Source: Campylobacter concisus
GTDB lineage: Bacteria > Campylobacterota > Campylobacteria > Campylobacterales > Campylobacteraceae
Direction of reading: 5' to 3'
NCBI RefSeq assembly: GCF_003048615.2
Contig: NZ_CP049263.1
Span: forward strand, 1,240,001-1,304,000
DNA: 64,000 bases
How positions within the stretch are numbered: the stretch's first letter is position 1; each line of letters begins with the position of its first letter. The notes below the pieces were generated by a model. That model was not told where the DNA came from. It worked only from the letters and a program-made list of their open reading frames with translations, and did not search any database. Positions 39,213-48,598 of this stretch are shown here, in pieces. The position numbers and the translations under genes were made by a program.

Positions 39213-39665
39213 TTAGTACTCACTGCTAAGCTCCAAATTTTCTAAACAAAGTGGCTTTTCACCCTCAAAGATCACCCCAATACCATAAGGCTCGCAAATA
39301 TCAAGCTCGCCCCCTGCGAATCTCATCAGCCACTGCTTATCGTGCGCATAAAAAGTGCATTGTGGCGAGCTAAATGGTAGTTTGCAAACTGGCAAGTCAA
39401 GTAATTTAAGCTCGTCCTTGCTCAAAAAGCACCCTCGCCTAAGCTCATCTTTTAAAAAGACAAGCGCCTCTTTTACATACCGGTCGATATCACTGGCGAT
39501 GCGCTCTGCTAGTAAAGTAGTCTCATCATCCATGTCTGCCCCATCTGTGCTAACAAGGCAAAATGGCACTTGACCAAAAATTTCGCTTTTTAGCTTCGCC
39601 TCCGCATACCAGATAAAGCCATCATCTGTTGCAACTTTTTCAAGTTCGCCAAATTTCAAAGTCAT
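39213..39665 (-). CDS. Hypothetical cytoplasmic protein (150 aa)
   Basis: I do not recognise this gene. It has no signal peptide or membrane helix. It is acidic, with alternating strands in the first 50 residues (LEKVATDDGFIWYAEAKL, FGQVPFCLVSTD), a helix near residues 50-80 and a final beta-rich part with QWLMRFAGGELDICEPYGIGVIFEG. This resembles small immunity- or DUF6985-type proteins in layout, but without a clear motif. The gaps on both sides (39040-39212 and 39666-39824) hold no gene. Confidence 0.7.
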   Translation of the reverse strand: MTLKFGELEKVATDDGFIWYAEAKLKSEIFGQVPFCLVSTDGADMDDETTLLAERIASDIDRYVKEALVFLKDELRRGCFLSKDELKLLDLPVCKLPFSSPQCTFYAHDKQWLMRFAGGELDICEPYGIGVIFEGEKPLCLENLELSSEY

Positions 39666-39751
39666 TTTTTATTCTCATTTTTGTAGTTTTGCTACTCTTT
39701 TGCAAAAAGAGCCAAATTTAAGCAAATTTGTAGTTACATAAAATAGAAATA

Positions 39752-39801
39752 GCTTGTAAATTTGCCCTTTTAGCATAAAGCAAAAAGCTAAATTTACAAG
39801 C
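39752..39801 (-). terminator. Stem-loop after the exported hypothetical gene
   Basis: GCTTGTAAATTT at 39752-39763 and AAATTTACAAGC at 39790-39801 are perfect complements around a 26-base loop. It follows the stop of the minus-strand gene at 39825, so it may be its terminator, although the U tract is weak. Confidence 0.4.
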
Positions 39802-39824
39802 AAATTTTCAGTTTTTCTCGCTAT

Positions 39825-40514
39825 TTAAAAGCAAAATTTCTCATCAGTGCCATTTTGCTTGCGCATAGCTTTAAAGTTAGCAAGATTGTCTTTATCTAAA
39901 AAGTAATCTTTCTCTTTTTTATTGCGGGCTTCTAGCTTTTCTATGCCTTTTGCAAGGGCTGCTTTTCTATCTTCGTGAGGCGAGCTAAATTCTGGCGAAA
40001 ACATCGCTTCATAGGCATTTTTCTTAGTCCATTCAAGCGCTTTATCAGCGATCTCTTGTTGCTTTTTGATATCGCAAAATGCATAAGGATTGACCACGTC
40101 GCCAACAAGCTTCATAAACGCCCCTATCGCAGCCACCACGTCAGCAAATTTCTCACCCTCCATGTCTATAACGCCTCTTAGCAAGATCGCGCGGTTTTTT
40201 GCCGCATAAAACCAAAATACCGCATCATCGCGAAGCCCAAGATCATAAGCGCGAGCTGAGAGAACAAAAAGAGTTATCGGAGAGACCATTTGTGGGGCGT
40301 CTTGCACGATCTTTTCAGCCTTTTTGAAGTCCTCTTCTTTGCCACTTTTTAAAAGCTCATCTATCTTGTCATAGACCTTGACATACTCCACCTTGCCAGC
40401 GTTTGCTGAGTAGTAAGGCGTGACGTAGATGTCGATACTTCTTACTTTGCCATCGTTTGCAAAGCCACATACTGCTCCAAAAAGTAGCGCCGTAAGCAGT
40501 GATAAAATTTTCAT
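39825..40514 (-). CDS. Exported hypothetical protein (229 aa)
   Basis: A signal peptide (MKILSLLTALLFGAVCGFAND) precedes a mostly helical mature protein. I see no catalytic motif. The middle (LFVLSARAYDLGLRDDAVFWFYAAKNRAILLRG) resembles a TPR-like helical repeat, which suggests a periplasmic protein-protein contact. It is a monocistronic minus-strand gene with an AGGAG site before the ATG. Confidence 0.75.
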   Translation of the reverse strand: MKILSLLTALLFGAVCGFANDGKVRSIDIYVTPYYSANAGKVEYVKVYDKIDELLKSGKEEDFKKAEKIVQDAPQMVSPITLFVLSARAYDLGLRDDAVFWFYAAKNRAILLRGVIDMEGEKFADVVAAIGAFMKLVGDVVNPYAFCDIKKQQEIADKALEWTKKNAYEAMFSPEFSSPHEDRKAALAKGIEKLEARNKKEKDYFLDKDNLANFKAMRKQNGTDEKFCF

Positions 40515-40617
40515 TTTAACTCCTTAGTTTAAAATTTTTATTATTTTAACTAAAAGCAGTTGAAAAGTCGGGGTAAATTTAAGAGAAAGTCCGCAAATTT
40601 AAAGCGGACTTTGAAGA

Positions 40618-41955
40618 TTAATTTTTAAAACTATGAATTGGTGCTGGAATTTGTCCGCCACGAGCGATAAAGTCGGCACTTGAGGCTTTATTTATCTTCA
40701 TCACAGGCGCTCTTCCTAAAAGGCCGCCAAACTCGATCATATCGCCCTCACGGCCCAAAGGTATGATACGAACGGCTGTTGTTTTTTGATTTATAACGCC
40801 GATAGCCGCCTCATCAGCGATCATCGCAGCTATACTCTCACTCGGCGTATCCGCAGGTATGGCGATCATATCAAGTCCAACTGAGCATATCGCAGTCATC
40901 GCTTCAAGCTTTTCTAAATTTAATGATCCCGCGCGCACCGCAGCTATCATGCCCTCGTCCTCTGAGACTGGGATAAACGCACCGCTTAAGCCACCCACTT
41001 GATTGCACGCCATTACGCCACCTTTTTTGACCGCGTCATTTAGCAGAGCTAGTGCCGCAGTCGTGCCGTGCGTGCCAACAGCTTCAAGCCCCATCTCCTC
41101 AAGCACGCGAGCCACCGAGTCGCCCACAGCAGGCGTTGGAGCAAGAGATAGATCGACGATGCCAAATTTAACCCCAAGGCGCTCGCTCGCCATTTGACCA
41201 ACGAGCTGACCGATACGAGTGATCTTAAATGCCGTCTTTTTCACGGTCTCAGCCACCACGTCAAAGCTCTCGCCACGCACCTTTTCAAGCGCTCTTTTTA
41301 CGACGCCTGGGCCTGAAACGCCGACATTTATCACCACATCAGCCTCGCCCACGCCGTGAAATGCACCAGCCATGAAAGGATTATCTTCGACTGCGTTTGC
41401 AAAGACAACAAGCTTCGCACAGCCCATCTCTGAAGCTGCTGCCGTCTCTTTTATGATACGTCCCATGTCACGCACTGCGCTCATATTTATGCCACTTTTT
41501 GTTGAGCCGACATTGACGCTTGAGCACACTTTTGCGGTTTGTGCGAGTGCTTGCGGGATAGAATTTATCAAAATTTCATCGCCCTTTTGGTAGCCCTTTT
41601 GCACTAGAGCCGAAAAACCACCTATAAAATCAATACCAACTTCAATAGCTGCCCTATCAAGCGTCTTTGCGATCATCACGTAGTCTTTTGCATCTGTTGC
41701 GGCGCCGATTATCGAGATAGGCGTCACGCTCACTCTTTTATTGACGATTGGTATGCCTAGCTCAGCGGAAATTTCGTTGCCCACTCTAACTAGGTCTTTG
41801 GCTTTAGTGGTGATTTTTGCGTAAATTTTGTCGCAGGCTTTATTGATGTCAGGGTCGATGCAATCAAGCAAACTAATGCCCATCGTGATCGTTCTGATGT
41901 CAAAATTTTGCTCCTCGATCATCGAGATCGTTTCGGTTACATTTTTGATATCCAT
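40618..41955 (-). CDS. PFL-like family protein (DUF711/UPF0210)
   Basis: The 445-aa protein matches the UPF0210 family. The N-terminus reads [27 protein letters not shown]. Later come [50 protein letters not shown] and [14 protein letters not shown]-type stretches. The family has structural similarity to pyruvate formate-lyase-type barrels, but its reaction is not established. It starts 9 bases after the ACT-domain gene, and the two are almost always found together, as here. Confidence 0.88.
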   Translation of the reverse strand: MDIKNVTETISMIEEQNFDIRTITMGISLLDCIDPDINKACDKIYAKITTKAKDLVRVGNEISAELGIPIVNKRVSVTPISIIGAATDAKDYVMIAKTLDRAAIEVGIDFIGGFSALVQKGYQKGDEILINSIPQALAQTAKVCSSVNVGSTKSGINMSAVRDMGRIIKETAAASEMGCAKLVVFANAVEDNPFMAGAFHGVGEADVVINVGVSGPGVVKRALEKVRGESFDVVAETVKKTAFKITRIGQLVGQMASERLGVKFGIVDLSLAPTPAVGDSVARVLEEMGLEAVGTHGTTAALALLNDAVKKGGVMACNQVGGLSGAFIPVSEDEGMIAAVRAGSLNLEKLEAMTAICSVGLDMIAIPADTPSESIAAMIADEAAIGVINQKTTAVRIIPLGREGDMIEFGGLLGRAPVMKINKASSADFIARGGQIPAPIHSFKN

Positions 41956-41964
41956 CTTTTGTCC

Positions 41965-42231
41965 TTAAATTTTGTGCATAGCATCAAAAATGGCTGAGCT
42001 TTGGATATTTATCTTTACTTTTAGGCTCTCTCCAAGCTTATCTAGCTCCGCTCTTAAGGCTGTAAAGTCCTTATTTTCATCGCTTGAAACCACCGCCATC
42101 ATCGTGAAAAAGTCGCTCAAAATAGTCTGACTTATATCATCTATGTTTAGACCTAGCTCGCTAAGCTTTGCTGAGACGCCAGCAACGATGCCAACTCTAT
42201 CTTTTCCGACTACGGTTACGATCGCTTTCAT
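41965..42231 (-). CDS. ACT-domain protein (UPF0237)
   Basis: The 88 aa form a single ACT domain: KAIVTVVGKDRVGIVAGVSAKLSELGLNIDDISQTIL, then FTMMAVVS. ACT domains bind amino acids or other small ligands. It is paired with the DUF711 protein downstream and probably controls it, an inference from the conserved pair. Confidence 0.9.
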   Translation of the reverse strand: MKAIVTVVGKDRVGIVAGVSAKLSELGLNIDDISQTILSDFFTMMAVVSSDENKDFTALRAELDKLGESLKVKINIQSSAIFDAMHKI

Positions 42232-42271
42232 CTTTTCTCCTGTTAAATTTTCTTTTTAATGATTGCATTTT

Positions 42272-42320
42272 GGCTCCAAAATTTAAGCTAAGCACCAAAC
42301 AAAGCCAAATTTTGGTAGCC
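42272..42320 (-). terminator. Stem-loop after mrp
   Basis: GGCT-C-CAAAATTT and AAATTTTG-GT-AGCC pair into about 12-13 bp with a one-base bulge and a 22-base loop. It is placed between the mrp stop and the ACT gene, where the thiC-mrp transcript would end. Confidence 0.4.
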
Positions 42321-42362
42321 AAATTTAATTAAAATTTGCTCTAAATTTTATCTTTTGTAAAT

Positions 42363-43463
42363 TTACTTCGAGCAAGCACTCTTGCCGTCATTTACTGGCT
42401 GGATCGCTGAGTTATCAGCCCCGCCGCCGTTATTTATGTTTTCTATTATCTCCCAAAGCCTTGCAGCTGCGCTCTCATAGCGTTTTGCAGTGACTGAGTT
42501 TGGCTCGTAAAAGCTAACTGGCTTGCCATTATCGCCACCCACTCTAACAGCTGGCTCGATAGGAATTTCAGCTAAAATTTGAGTGTTGTAAGCCTTTGCT
42601 ACCTCTTCAGTCGTGCCTTTGCCAAAGATGTCATACTCTTTGCCGTTATCTGGGCAGATAAAACCGCTCATATTTTCGATGACGCCAGCGATTGGGATGT
42701 GAAGCTTCTCAAACATATCAAGCGCACGCTTGCTATCGTCAAGCGCTACAACTTGAGGCGTTGTGACGCAGACACCTGCCGTTACTGGCACGCTTTGAGC
42801 TAGAGTTAGCTGCGCATCGCCCGTTCCTGGAGGCATATCGAGAAACAATACATCAAGCTCGCTCCAAAGCACGTCTCTTAGCAGCTGCTCGATCGCTTTC
42901 ATGATCATCGAGCCACGCCAGATAAGGCTCATGCCCTCCTCCATCAAAACACCCATACTCATCATCTCCACACCATGGCTAAGTATCGGTTTTAGCTTGT
43001 TGCCAACGACTTGTGGCTGAGTATTTACTTCGCCAAGCATCCTTGGGATATTTGGTCCGTAGATGTCAGCGTCTAAGATGCCCACTTTTTTGCCTAGTTT
43101 TGCCATTGAGATGGCTAAATTTAGCGTTGTGGTTGATTTACCAACGCCGCCTTTTCCAGAGCTTACCATTACGAAATTTTTAACTTGTGGCGCGATATTT
43201 TTGCCACTTTGAGTATTACTTTTCTCCTCAGGTATCTTTGGCTGGATCAAATTTAGCACGTACTCATTTGAGCCCATGACACGTTTGATGTCTGTTTTTA
43301 GCTCGTTTGCCACCTCTGGGCTTGAGCTAACGATCTCGACTTCGATTAAAATTTTCTCGCCGATCTCCACATTTTTTACAAAGCCAAAGCTAACTATATC
43401 CTTTTCAAACCCCGGATATATGACGCCTTTTAGTCTATTTAAGACCTCTTCTTTATTTAACAT
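42363..43463 (-). CDS. mrp: Mrp/ApbC-type iron-sulfur carrier ATPase
   Basis: Mrp proteins bind and transfer Fe-S clusters in an ATP-dependent way. The first 90 residues form a MIP18/DUF59-like domain. Then the P-loop [18 protein letters not shown] (deviant Walker A, near residue 101) is followed by [17 protein letters not shown] and [17 protein letters not shown]. The C-x-x-C that usually bridges the cluster reads C-P-D-N here ([16 protein letters not shown]), so only one of the two Cys remains. Further Cys occur near the C-terminus. The ATG overlaps the thiC end by 7 bases. The order equals Cj1606c. Confidence 0.9.
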   Translation of the reverse strand: MLNKEEVLNRLKGVIYPGFEKDIVSFGFVKNVEIGEKILIEVEIVSSSPEVANELKTDIKRVMGSNEYVLNLIQPKIPEEKSNTQSGKNIAPQVKNFVMVSSGKGGVGKSTTTLNLAISMAKLGKKVGILDADIYGPNIPRMLGEVNTQPQVVGNKLKPILSHGVEMMSMGVLMEEGMSLIWRGSMIMKAIEQLLRDVLWSELDVLFLDMPPGTGDAQLTLAQSVPVTAGVCVTTPQVVALDDSKRALDMFEKLHIPIAGVIENMSGFICPDNGKEYDIFGKGTTEEVAKAYNTQILAEIPIEPAVRVGGDNGKPVSFYEPNSVTAKRYESAAARLWEIIENINNGGGADNSAIQPVNDGKSACSK

Positions 43464-44755
43464 TTTTCTCCTTTTTCTAGATCTTTTGAAATTTTATATG
43501 CACAAAATTTTGGTCCGCACATCGAACAAAAATGAGCGCTCTTAAACGCATCTTCTGGCAAGCTCTCATCGTGAAGCTCTCTAGCCTTTTTTGGATCAAA
43601 GCTAAGCTCAAACTGCTTGTTCCAGTCAAACGCATATCTAGCGTCACTCATCACATGGTCTTTTTCGATAGCTCCTGCCTTACCAAGCGCGACGTCTGCG
43701 GCATGAGCTGCTATCTTGTGAGCTACGATGCCCTCTCTTACGTCATTTTCATTTGGTAGTCCTAGGTGCTCTTTTTGCGTCACGTAGCAAAGCATGCTAG
43801 CGCCGTGAAATGCTGCCATCGTACCACCTATCGCTGAAGTGATATGATCATACCCCGCGCCGATATCGCTAACTAGCGGTCCAAGTACGTAAAATGGGGC
43901 GTCATGGCAGAGCTCTTGTTCGATTTTCATATTATACTCAATTTGACTTAATGGCACATGACCAGGGCCTTCTATCATCACTTGCACATCTTTTTGCCAC
44001 GCCCTAAGCGTAAGCTCTCCAAGCACCTTTAGCTCGCTAAGCTGTGCCTCATCTGTCGCGTCGTAAAGGCAACCTGGGCGAAGTCCGTCGCCAAGCGAGA
44101 GCGAGACGTCATATTTTGCGCAAATTTCTAAAATTTGATCAAAAATCTCATAAAATGGATTTTGCCTATTTAGCTTTGACATATAGCTAGCGCTCAGGCT
44201 GCCGCCACGGCTAACTATGCCCATTTTACGCTTTTTAACAAGTGGCAAAAACTCACGCAAAAAGCCAGCGTGTATCGTAAAGTAACTAACCCCTTGCCTT
44301 GCTTGTTTCTCTAGCACGCTTAAAATTAGCTCATTTGTGATATTTGTAACCTCTTTTGCCTCTTTTAAAATTTCATACATCGGCACTGTGCCAACTGGCA
44401 CGCTTGAGTGCTCAATGATCGCACTTCTAATAGCGTCTAAATCGCCGTCCGTGCTTAGATCCATAACCGTATCAGCGCCAAATTCTAGGCAAATTTCAAG
44501 CTTTCTAAGCTCAGCGCAAATGTCGCTACTTAGGCTTGAGTTGCCGATATTTGCATTGACCTTTGTCTTTAGCTTTCTTCCTATACCCATTGGCTTTAAA
44601 TTTATGTGATTTACATTTGCTGGGATGATGATGCTGCCTTTTGCCACCTCATCCATCACTAAATTTTCGCCTATCCCCTCGACCTTTGCCACATAGCTCA
44701 TCTGCTTTGTGAGCTCACCACGCCTAGCATAGTACATCTGCGTCTTATCTCTCAT
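43457..44755 (-). CDS. thiC: Phosphomethylpyrimidine synthase (thiamine synthesis)
   Basis: ThiC rearranges AIR to HMP-phosphate by a radical SAM mechanism. The C-terminal cluster motif is [12 protein letters not shown]. Other family marks are [55 protein letters not shown] and [27 protein letters not shown]. The 432 aa fit the short ThiC form. I find no THI-box (TPP riboswitch) in the 110 bases upstream, although many bacterial thiC genes have one. Confidence 0.96.
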   Translation of the reverse strand: MRDKTQMYYARRGELTKQMSYVAKVEGIGENLVMDEVAKGSIIIPANVNHINLKPMGIGRKLKTKVNANIGNSSLSSDICAELRKLEICLEFGADTVMDLSTDGDLDAIRSAIIEHSSVPVGTVPMYEILKEAKEVTNITNELILSVLEKQARQGVSYFTIHAGFLREFLPLVKKRKMGIVSRGGSLSASYMSKLNRQNPFYEIFDQILEICAKYDVSLSLGDGLRPGCLYDATDEAQLSELKVLGELTLRAWQKDVQVMIEGPGHVPLSQIEYNMKIEQELCHDAPFYVLGPLVSDIGAGYDHITSAIGGTMAAFHGASMLCYVTQKEHLGLPNENDVREGIVAHKIAAHAADVALGKAGAIEKDHVMSDARYAFDWNKQFELSFDPKKARELHDESLPEDAFKSAHFCSMCGPKFCAYKISKDLEKGEKC

Positions 44756-44871
44756 GAGTAGCCTTTTTAAATTTATAAAAAAGCTAATTTTAGTCCTTTT
44801 TATATTTGAACTAACTAAATAAATCTAAATTTCTACTCTTTTTTAAAAAGATTTTTTCAAGTTTTAGAATG

Positions 44872-44877
44872 TATAAT
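44872..44877 (+). promoter_or_regulatory. Candidate extended -10 box for ispDF
   Basis: TATAAT with an upstream TG lies 28 bp before the TTG start at 44905. An in-frame ATG at 44869 overlaps this box, which argues against using it as a start. Confidence 0.5.
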
Positions 44878-44904
44878 TCCGTAACAATCTTCAAAGGAGC
44901 TACC

Positions 44905-46023
44905 TTGCTTGATATCTCACTTATAATGCTAGGAGCAGGAAATTCCAGTCGTTTTGAGCTACCTGTAAAGAAGCAATGGCTTCGTATAGGTAGCGACCCA
45001 CTTTGGCTATTTGCCACTAAAAATTTGAGTAACTTTTACACATTTAAAGAGATCATCGTCGTTAGTAAAGAGTGCAAATATATGTCTAAATTTGCTCCAA
45101 ATTATAAATTTGTTGATGGCGGCGAGACAAGGCAAGATAGTCTAAAAAATGCACTTGAGCTAGTAAGTAGCGAATTTGTCCTAGTTAGCGACATCGCGCG
45201 CCCTTGCATATCAAGCGAGCTCTTTCACAAGATCATCGAGGCGGCCGCTCAGGCTGACTGCGTGGTGCCTGCGCTAAAGATCGCAGACACTGCCTATCTT
45301 GGCGAAAATGCGATCGATAGAGAAAAGGTAAAACTTATCCAAACGCCGCAGCTCTCGCGCACAGCACTTCTTAAAAAAGCTCTTAGTAGCGGTGAAATTT
45401 ACACAGATGATAGCTCGGCTATGAGAGCTATAGGCGCAAGCGTTTGGCACATTTTGGGCGATGAGATGGCTAGAAAGATCACTTTTAAAGAGGACCTAGC
45501 TAAAATTTCAGCCCTAAAAGCACCAGAAAATGAGCTCTTTGTAGGTAGCGGCTTTGACGTGCATGAGTTTGAAAAGGGGCGTCCGCTTGTGCTTTGTGGC
45601 GAAAAGATCGACTATGAGTTTGGGCTAAAGGCTCACAGCGACGGCGATGTGGCACTTCATGCGCTAACAGACGCTATCTTGGGAGCTGCTGGGCTTGGCG
45701 ACATAGGCGAACTATTTCCTGATACGGACGATAAATTTAAAGATATTAGCTCTATTTATCTGCTACAAGAAGCCTACAAAAGGGTGCAAAGCGTGGGCTT
45801 TGTGCTAACAAACGCTGATATCACGATAATGGCGCAAAAGCCAAAAATCTCAAGGCTAAAATCAAAAATGGAGGCAAACATCGCTCAGGCTCTAAATTTA
45901 AGCCAGAGCCGCATAAATGTAAAGGCGACAACAACTGAAGGGCTTGGCTTTGTCGGCAGATGCGAGGGGATCGCTGTCATGGCAAGTGCTAGCCTTAAAT
46001 TTTACAACTGGACACAAATATGA
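44905..46023 (+). CDS. ispDF: Bifunctional IspD/IspF of the MEP isoprenoid pathway
   Basis: The N-terminal IspD half joins CTP to methylerythritol phosphate: LIMLGAGNSSRF near residue 5, KKQWLRIG, DGGETRQDSL and VLVSDIARPCISS. The C-terminal IspF half (from about residue 210) closes the ring of the product: GFDVHEFEKGRPLVLCGEKI, LKAHSDGDVALHALTDAILGAAGLGDIGELFPDTD, and NVKATTTEGLGFVGRCEGI. The fusion is usual in epsilonproteobacteria. I chose the TTG at 44905 because AAAGGAG lies 6-7 bases before it. It overlaps the regulator gene by 4 bases. UppS, also in the window, uses this pathway's product. Confidence 0.94.
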   Translation: MLDISLIMLGAGNSSRFELPVKKQWLRIGSDPLWLFATKNLSNFYTFKEIIVVSKECKYMSKFAPNYKFVDGGETRQDSLKNALELVSSEFVLVSDIARPCISSELFHKIIEAAAQADCVVPALKIADTAYLGENAIDREKVKLIQTPQLSRTALLKKALSSGEIYTDDSSAMRAIGASVWHILGDEMARKITFKEDLAKISALKAPENELFVGSGFDVHEFEKGRPLVLCGEKIDYEFGLKAHSDGDVALHALTDAILGAAGLGDIGELFPDTDDKFKDISSIYLLQEAYKRVQSVGFVLTNADITIMAQKPKISRLKSKMEANIAQALNLSQSRINVKATTTEGLGFVGRCEGIAVMASASLKFYNWTQI

Positions 46024-46910
46024 AAATTTTAATAGTAGAAAACGAAATTTACCTAGCTGGCTCGATGGCTAGCAAGCTAGCTGACTTTGGCTACGACTGC
46101 GAGATCGCAAAGAGCGTAAAAGAGGCTTTGAAATTTGAAAATTTTGACGTAGTGTTACTTTCTACCACACTCCCTGGGCAGGACTTCTACCCAGTCATAG
46201 AGAAATTTAAAAGCTCTATCATCATCTTACTCATCGCCTATATCAACAGCGACACCGTGATAAAGCCGATACAAGCGGGCGCGGTTGATTACATACAAAA
46301 GCCATTTATGATAGAAGAGCTTGTTAGAAAGATAAGGCATTTTGAAGAGTTTAGAGGCTTTAAAAACGAGATCAAAAACTACGAAAACTATATAAATTTC
46401 GCCCTAAAAGACTATGAAATACCTTGTTTTGAAGCTAAAAAGATCAAATTTCCACTTCTTTTAAAATCAAGCAAAAATGGCTACAGCGATAAATTTATCT
46501 TTAACTATGTAAAGGCAAACAAAACGCCATTTTTGTTTTTAGGTAAAGCCTGTTTTAGCGAGCTTGAAAAAGCACTTGTTCAAAGTGGCGACGAGCTAAT
46601 ATACATCACAAATCTTGAAGAGCTAAAAGATGATGAAAAAGAGAAAATTTTAGAGCTTTGCAAAAAGAAAAAAGTGGCTATACAAACTAGCGATTTTGCG
46701 CAAAGTGCGCCATTTGAGGAGCTTGAACTCTCCGTCCGAGATAAAAACTTTGACATCGGCGAGATCGTCACGATCGATGAATATATAAAATATATCATCA
46801 TTAATTATCAAGATAAATTCCCCGACACTGAGCTTAGCAAAAAGCTTGGAATTTCTAGAAAATCACTTTGGGAAAAGAGAAAGAAATATGACGTCAGCAA
46901 GAAAAAATAG
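46020..46910 (+). CDS. cemR: Atypical orphan response regulator, HP1021/Cj1608 (CemR) type
   Basis: The receiver-like domain (MKILIVENEI..., about 1-115) keeps the late Lys (YIQKPF), but the phospho-acceptor Asp is Ser48 in DVVLLSTTLPGQD and the acidic pocket reads E-N-E. It therefore cannot be phosphorylated normally. The C-terminus has a helix-turn-helix (SKKLGISRKSLWEKRKKY), as in H. pylori HP1021 and C. jejuni Cj1608. Those homologues bind oriC and control metabolism and redox genes. The synteny with ispDF and sat equals C. jejuni Cj1607-Cj1609. Confidence 0.88.
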   Translation: MKILIVENEIYLAGSMASKLADFGYDCEIAKSVKEALKFENFDVVLLSTTLPGQDFYPVIEKFKSSIIILLIAYINSDTVIKPIQAGAVDYIQKPFMIEELVRKIRHFEEFRGFKNEIKNYENYINFALKDYEIPCFEAKKIKFPLLLKSSKNGYSDKFIFNYVKANKTPFLFLGKACFSELEKALVQSGDELIYITNLEELKDDEKEKILELCKKKKVAIQTSDFAQSAPFEELELSVRDKNFDIGEIVTIDEYIKYIIINYQDKFPDTELSKKLGISRKSLWEKRKKYDVSKKK

Positions 46911-48069
46911 TGAAATTTCTATAAACACCGAAGTTTATGGCGCCTTAGAGCTTATCAAAAACAAAATTCTCTCAAATTTTAGCGCCCTGATGGACGACGA
47001 GCAGATCAAAGAGGTGGCAAAAAAGGGCTACTTTAACGGCGAGCCGATGCCCTACTCTTTTGGCTTTGCTCCATTTGGCGAGGTCAATCAAAATATCGCT
47101 AGCAAGCTGCATGCTGGACAAAGAGTAAATTTAAATATGGACGGCAAGATCGTTGGGCATATCGACGTGGCAAAGGTCTTTAAATTTGACGAGAGCATGC
47201 GAGCTAAAAATATATTTTTAGCAAATGAATCAAACAGCGAAATGTCACTAAATTTAGGCAAATACGGCATAAGTGGCGAATTTGAGCTATATGATGAGAG
47301 CCTGCAAATAAGCAAAGATGCGCTAAATGAGCTAATAAAAGAGAGTGGCGCCAAGAAGATAACGGCTGTTTTTTTAACGGCTGATCCATTTAACCGCGCG
47401 CATGAACGCCTAGTTAGGATGACTATCGACAAGGCCGATCTCGTGGTCGTTTTTCTAATAAGAACGCGCGAAGAGAGGCACATCGACTACGAGATCAGAA
47501 AGCAGGTGCTTGACTTTTTTAACCAAAACTATCTGCCAACAAAAAAGGTCTTTGTCTTTGCACTGAAAAACACAACCCTTTTTAGCTCGCACGCCAACCC
47601 AACGCTTGAGTGCATCGCAGCTTCAAGACTTGGTGCAAACAAGCTAGTCATCGGACAAAACCACTCTGGCATTGGCATGTTTTTTGATCACAACGAAGTT
47701 CATACGATACTTGACATCTACAAAAACGATCTAAATTTAGACGTGATCGTCCTGCCAGAGCTCGTTTATTGCAATAAGTGCAAGACGCTAGTTAGCACAA
47801 AAAGCTGCCCGCACGGACAGCACCACCAGATCAAATACCACCCAGACGTGATCAAGGAGTTGCTATTTAATGGCATCATGCCACCAGCTATACTAGTAAG
47901 GCCTGAAATTTCAGCGCTCATCTTAAGCAAGCTCTATGTAAATCGCTTCAAAGATATACAAAAGCTCTGCGACGATCTCTTTGTAAATTCTGGACTGCTT
48001 GAAAACAAGACCGACCGCGACTTTTACGAGGAACTCATGAAGCTCTACCAAACATCATCACTCACTTAA
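46888..48069 (+). CDS. sat: Sulfate adenylyltransferase-like protein (ATP sulfurylase)
   Basis: The 393-aa protein follows the Cj1609-type Sat. An N-terminal PUA-like part is followed by the nucleotidyltransferase core with FLTADPFNRAHERLVRM (H-x-x-x variant of the HxGH-like motif), VFLIRTREERHIDYEIR and LVIGQNHSGIGMF. A C-terminal zinc-like motif has CNKC, SCPHGQHH. The protein would activate sulfate to APS. No APS reductase or kinase is visible nearby, so the substrate is not certain. The ATG at 46888 lies 23 bases inside the regulator gene, suggesting coupling. Confidence 0.82.
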   Translation: MTSARKNSEISINTEVYGALELIKNKILSNFSALMDDEQIKEVAKKGYFNGEPMPYSFGFAPFGEVNQNIASKLHAGQRVNLNMDGKIVGHIDVAKVFKFDESMRAKNIFLANESNSEMSLNLGKYGISGEFELYDESLQISKDALNELIKESGAKKITAVFLTADPFNRAHERLVRMTIDKADLVVVFLIRTREERHIDYEIRKQVLDFFNQNYLPTKKVFVFALKNTTLFSSHANPTLECIAASRLGANKLVIGQNHSGIGMFFDHNEVHTILDIYKNDLNLDVIVLPELVYCNKCKTLVSTKSCPHGQHHQIKYHPDVIKELLFNGIMPPAILVRPEISALILSKLYVNRFKDIQKLCDDLFVNSGLLENKTDRDFYEELMKLYQTSSLT

Positions 48070-48077
48070 GGAAATTT

Positions 48078-48545
48078 ATGCAAAAGCTATTTTTGACATT
48101 TTTTGGATTTGGACTTTTACCAAAGGCGCCTGGCACTTGGGGCTCGGTGGCTGGGGCTGTGGTGGCTTATTTTGTGCTATATTTTTTCTCATCTACCACG
48201 CTTTTGCTAGCTAGCATTTTGTTATTTTTGGTGAGCATCAGTGTCATTGATGATTTTGAAAAAAAGGTAAATTCGCACGACGAGAGTTTTATCGTGATCG
48301 ACGAAGTTGCTGGCGTTTGGCTCGCTATAGCCATTAGCGGAGCGACTATCTCTCAGCTAGTTCTCTCACTCGTGCTTTTTAGAGTGCTTGATATCAAAAA
48401 ACCATCGATCATTGGCAGGATCGACCGCAACGTAAAGGGCGGGCTTGGCGTCATGGGCGATGATATGGTTGCTGGATTTTTCGCTGGCATTATTAGCGCG
48501 ATGATATATGGCGTGGCTATGAAATTTGGCGTAGTTTTGCCATAA
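48078..48545 (+). CDS. pgpA: Phosphatidylglycerophosphatase A
   Basis: PgpA removes the terminal phosphate of PGP in phosphatidylglycerol synthesis at the inner membrane. The family motifs GFGLLPKAPGTWGSVAGA (near residue 11), FIVIDEVAGVW (near residue 74), FRVLDIKKPSIIGRIDR and GGLGVMGDDMVAGFFAG are all present. At 155 aa with four hydrophobic stretches it is normal. It ends the ispDF-cemR-sat-pgpA run, matching Cj1607-Cj1610. Confidence 0.95.
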   Translation: MQKLFLTFFGFGLLPKAPGTWGSVAGAVVAYFVLYFFSSTTLLLASILLFLVSISVIDDFEKKVNSHDESFIVIDEVAGVWLAIAISGATISQLVLSLVLFRVLDIKKPSIIGRIDRNVKGGLGVMGDDMVAGFFAGIISAMIYGVAMKFGVVLP

Positions 48546-48567
48546 ATTTGAGCTAAATTTTATTTTT

Positions 48568-48594
48568 TGGATCTAGGCAAGCGGCCTAGATCCA
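48568..48594. terminator. Strong inverted repeat between pgpA and the convergent hypothetical gene
   Basis: An 11-bp perfect stem TGGATCTAGGC/GCCTAGATCCA with loop AAGCG lies between two convergent genes. No U tract follows on either strand, so it may block transcripts or act in 3' end stability. Confidence 0.55.
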
Positions 48595-48598
48595 GAAT

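Noticed and set aside
44756-44868. TPP riboswitch upstream of thiC
   Set aside because: No CTGAGA or other THI-box core was found in the minus-strand leader.
44869-44904. ATG at 44869 as ispDF start
   Set aside because: It overlaps a TATAAT, and AAAGGAG is correctly placed for the TTG at 44905.
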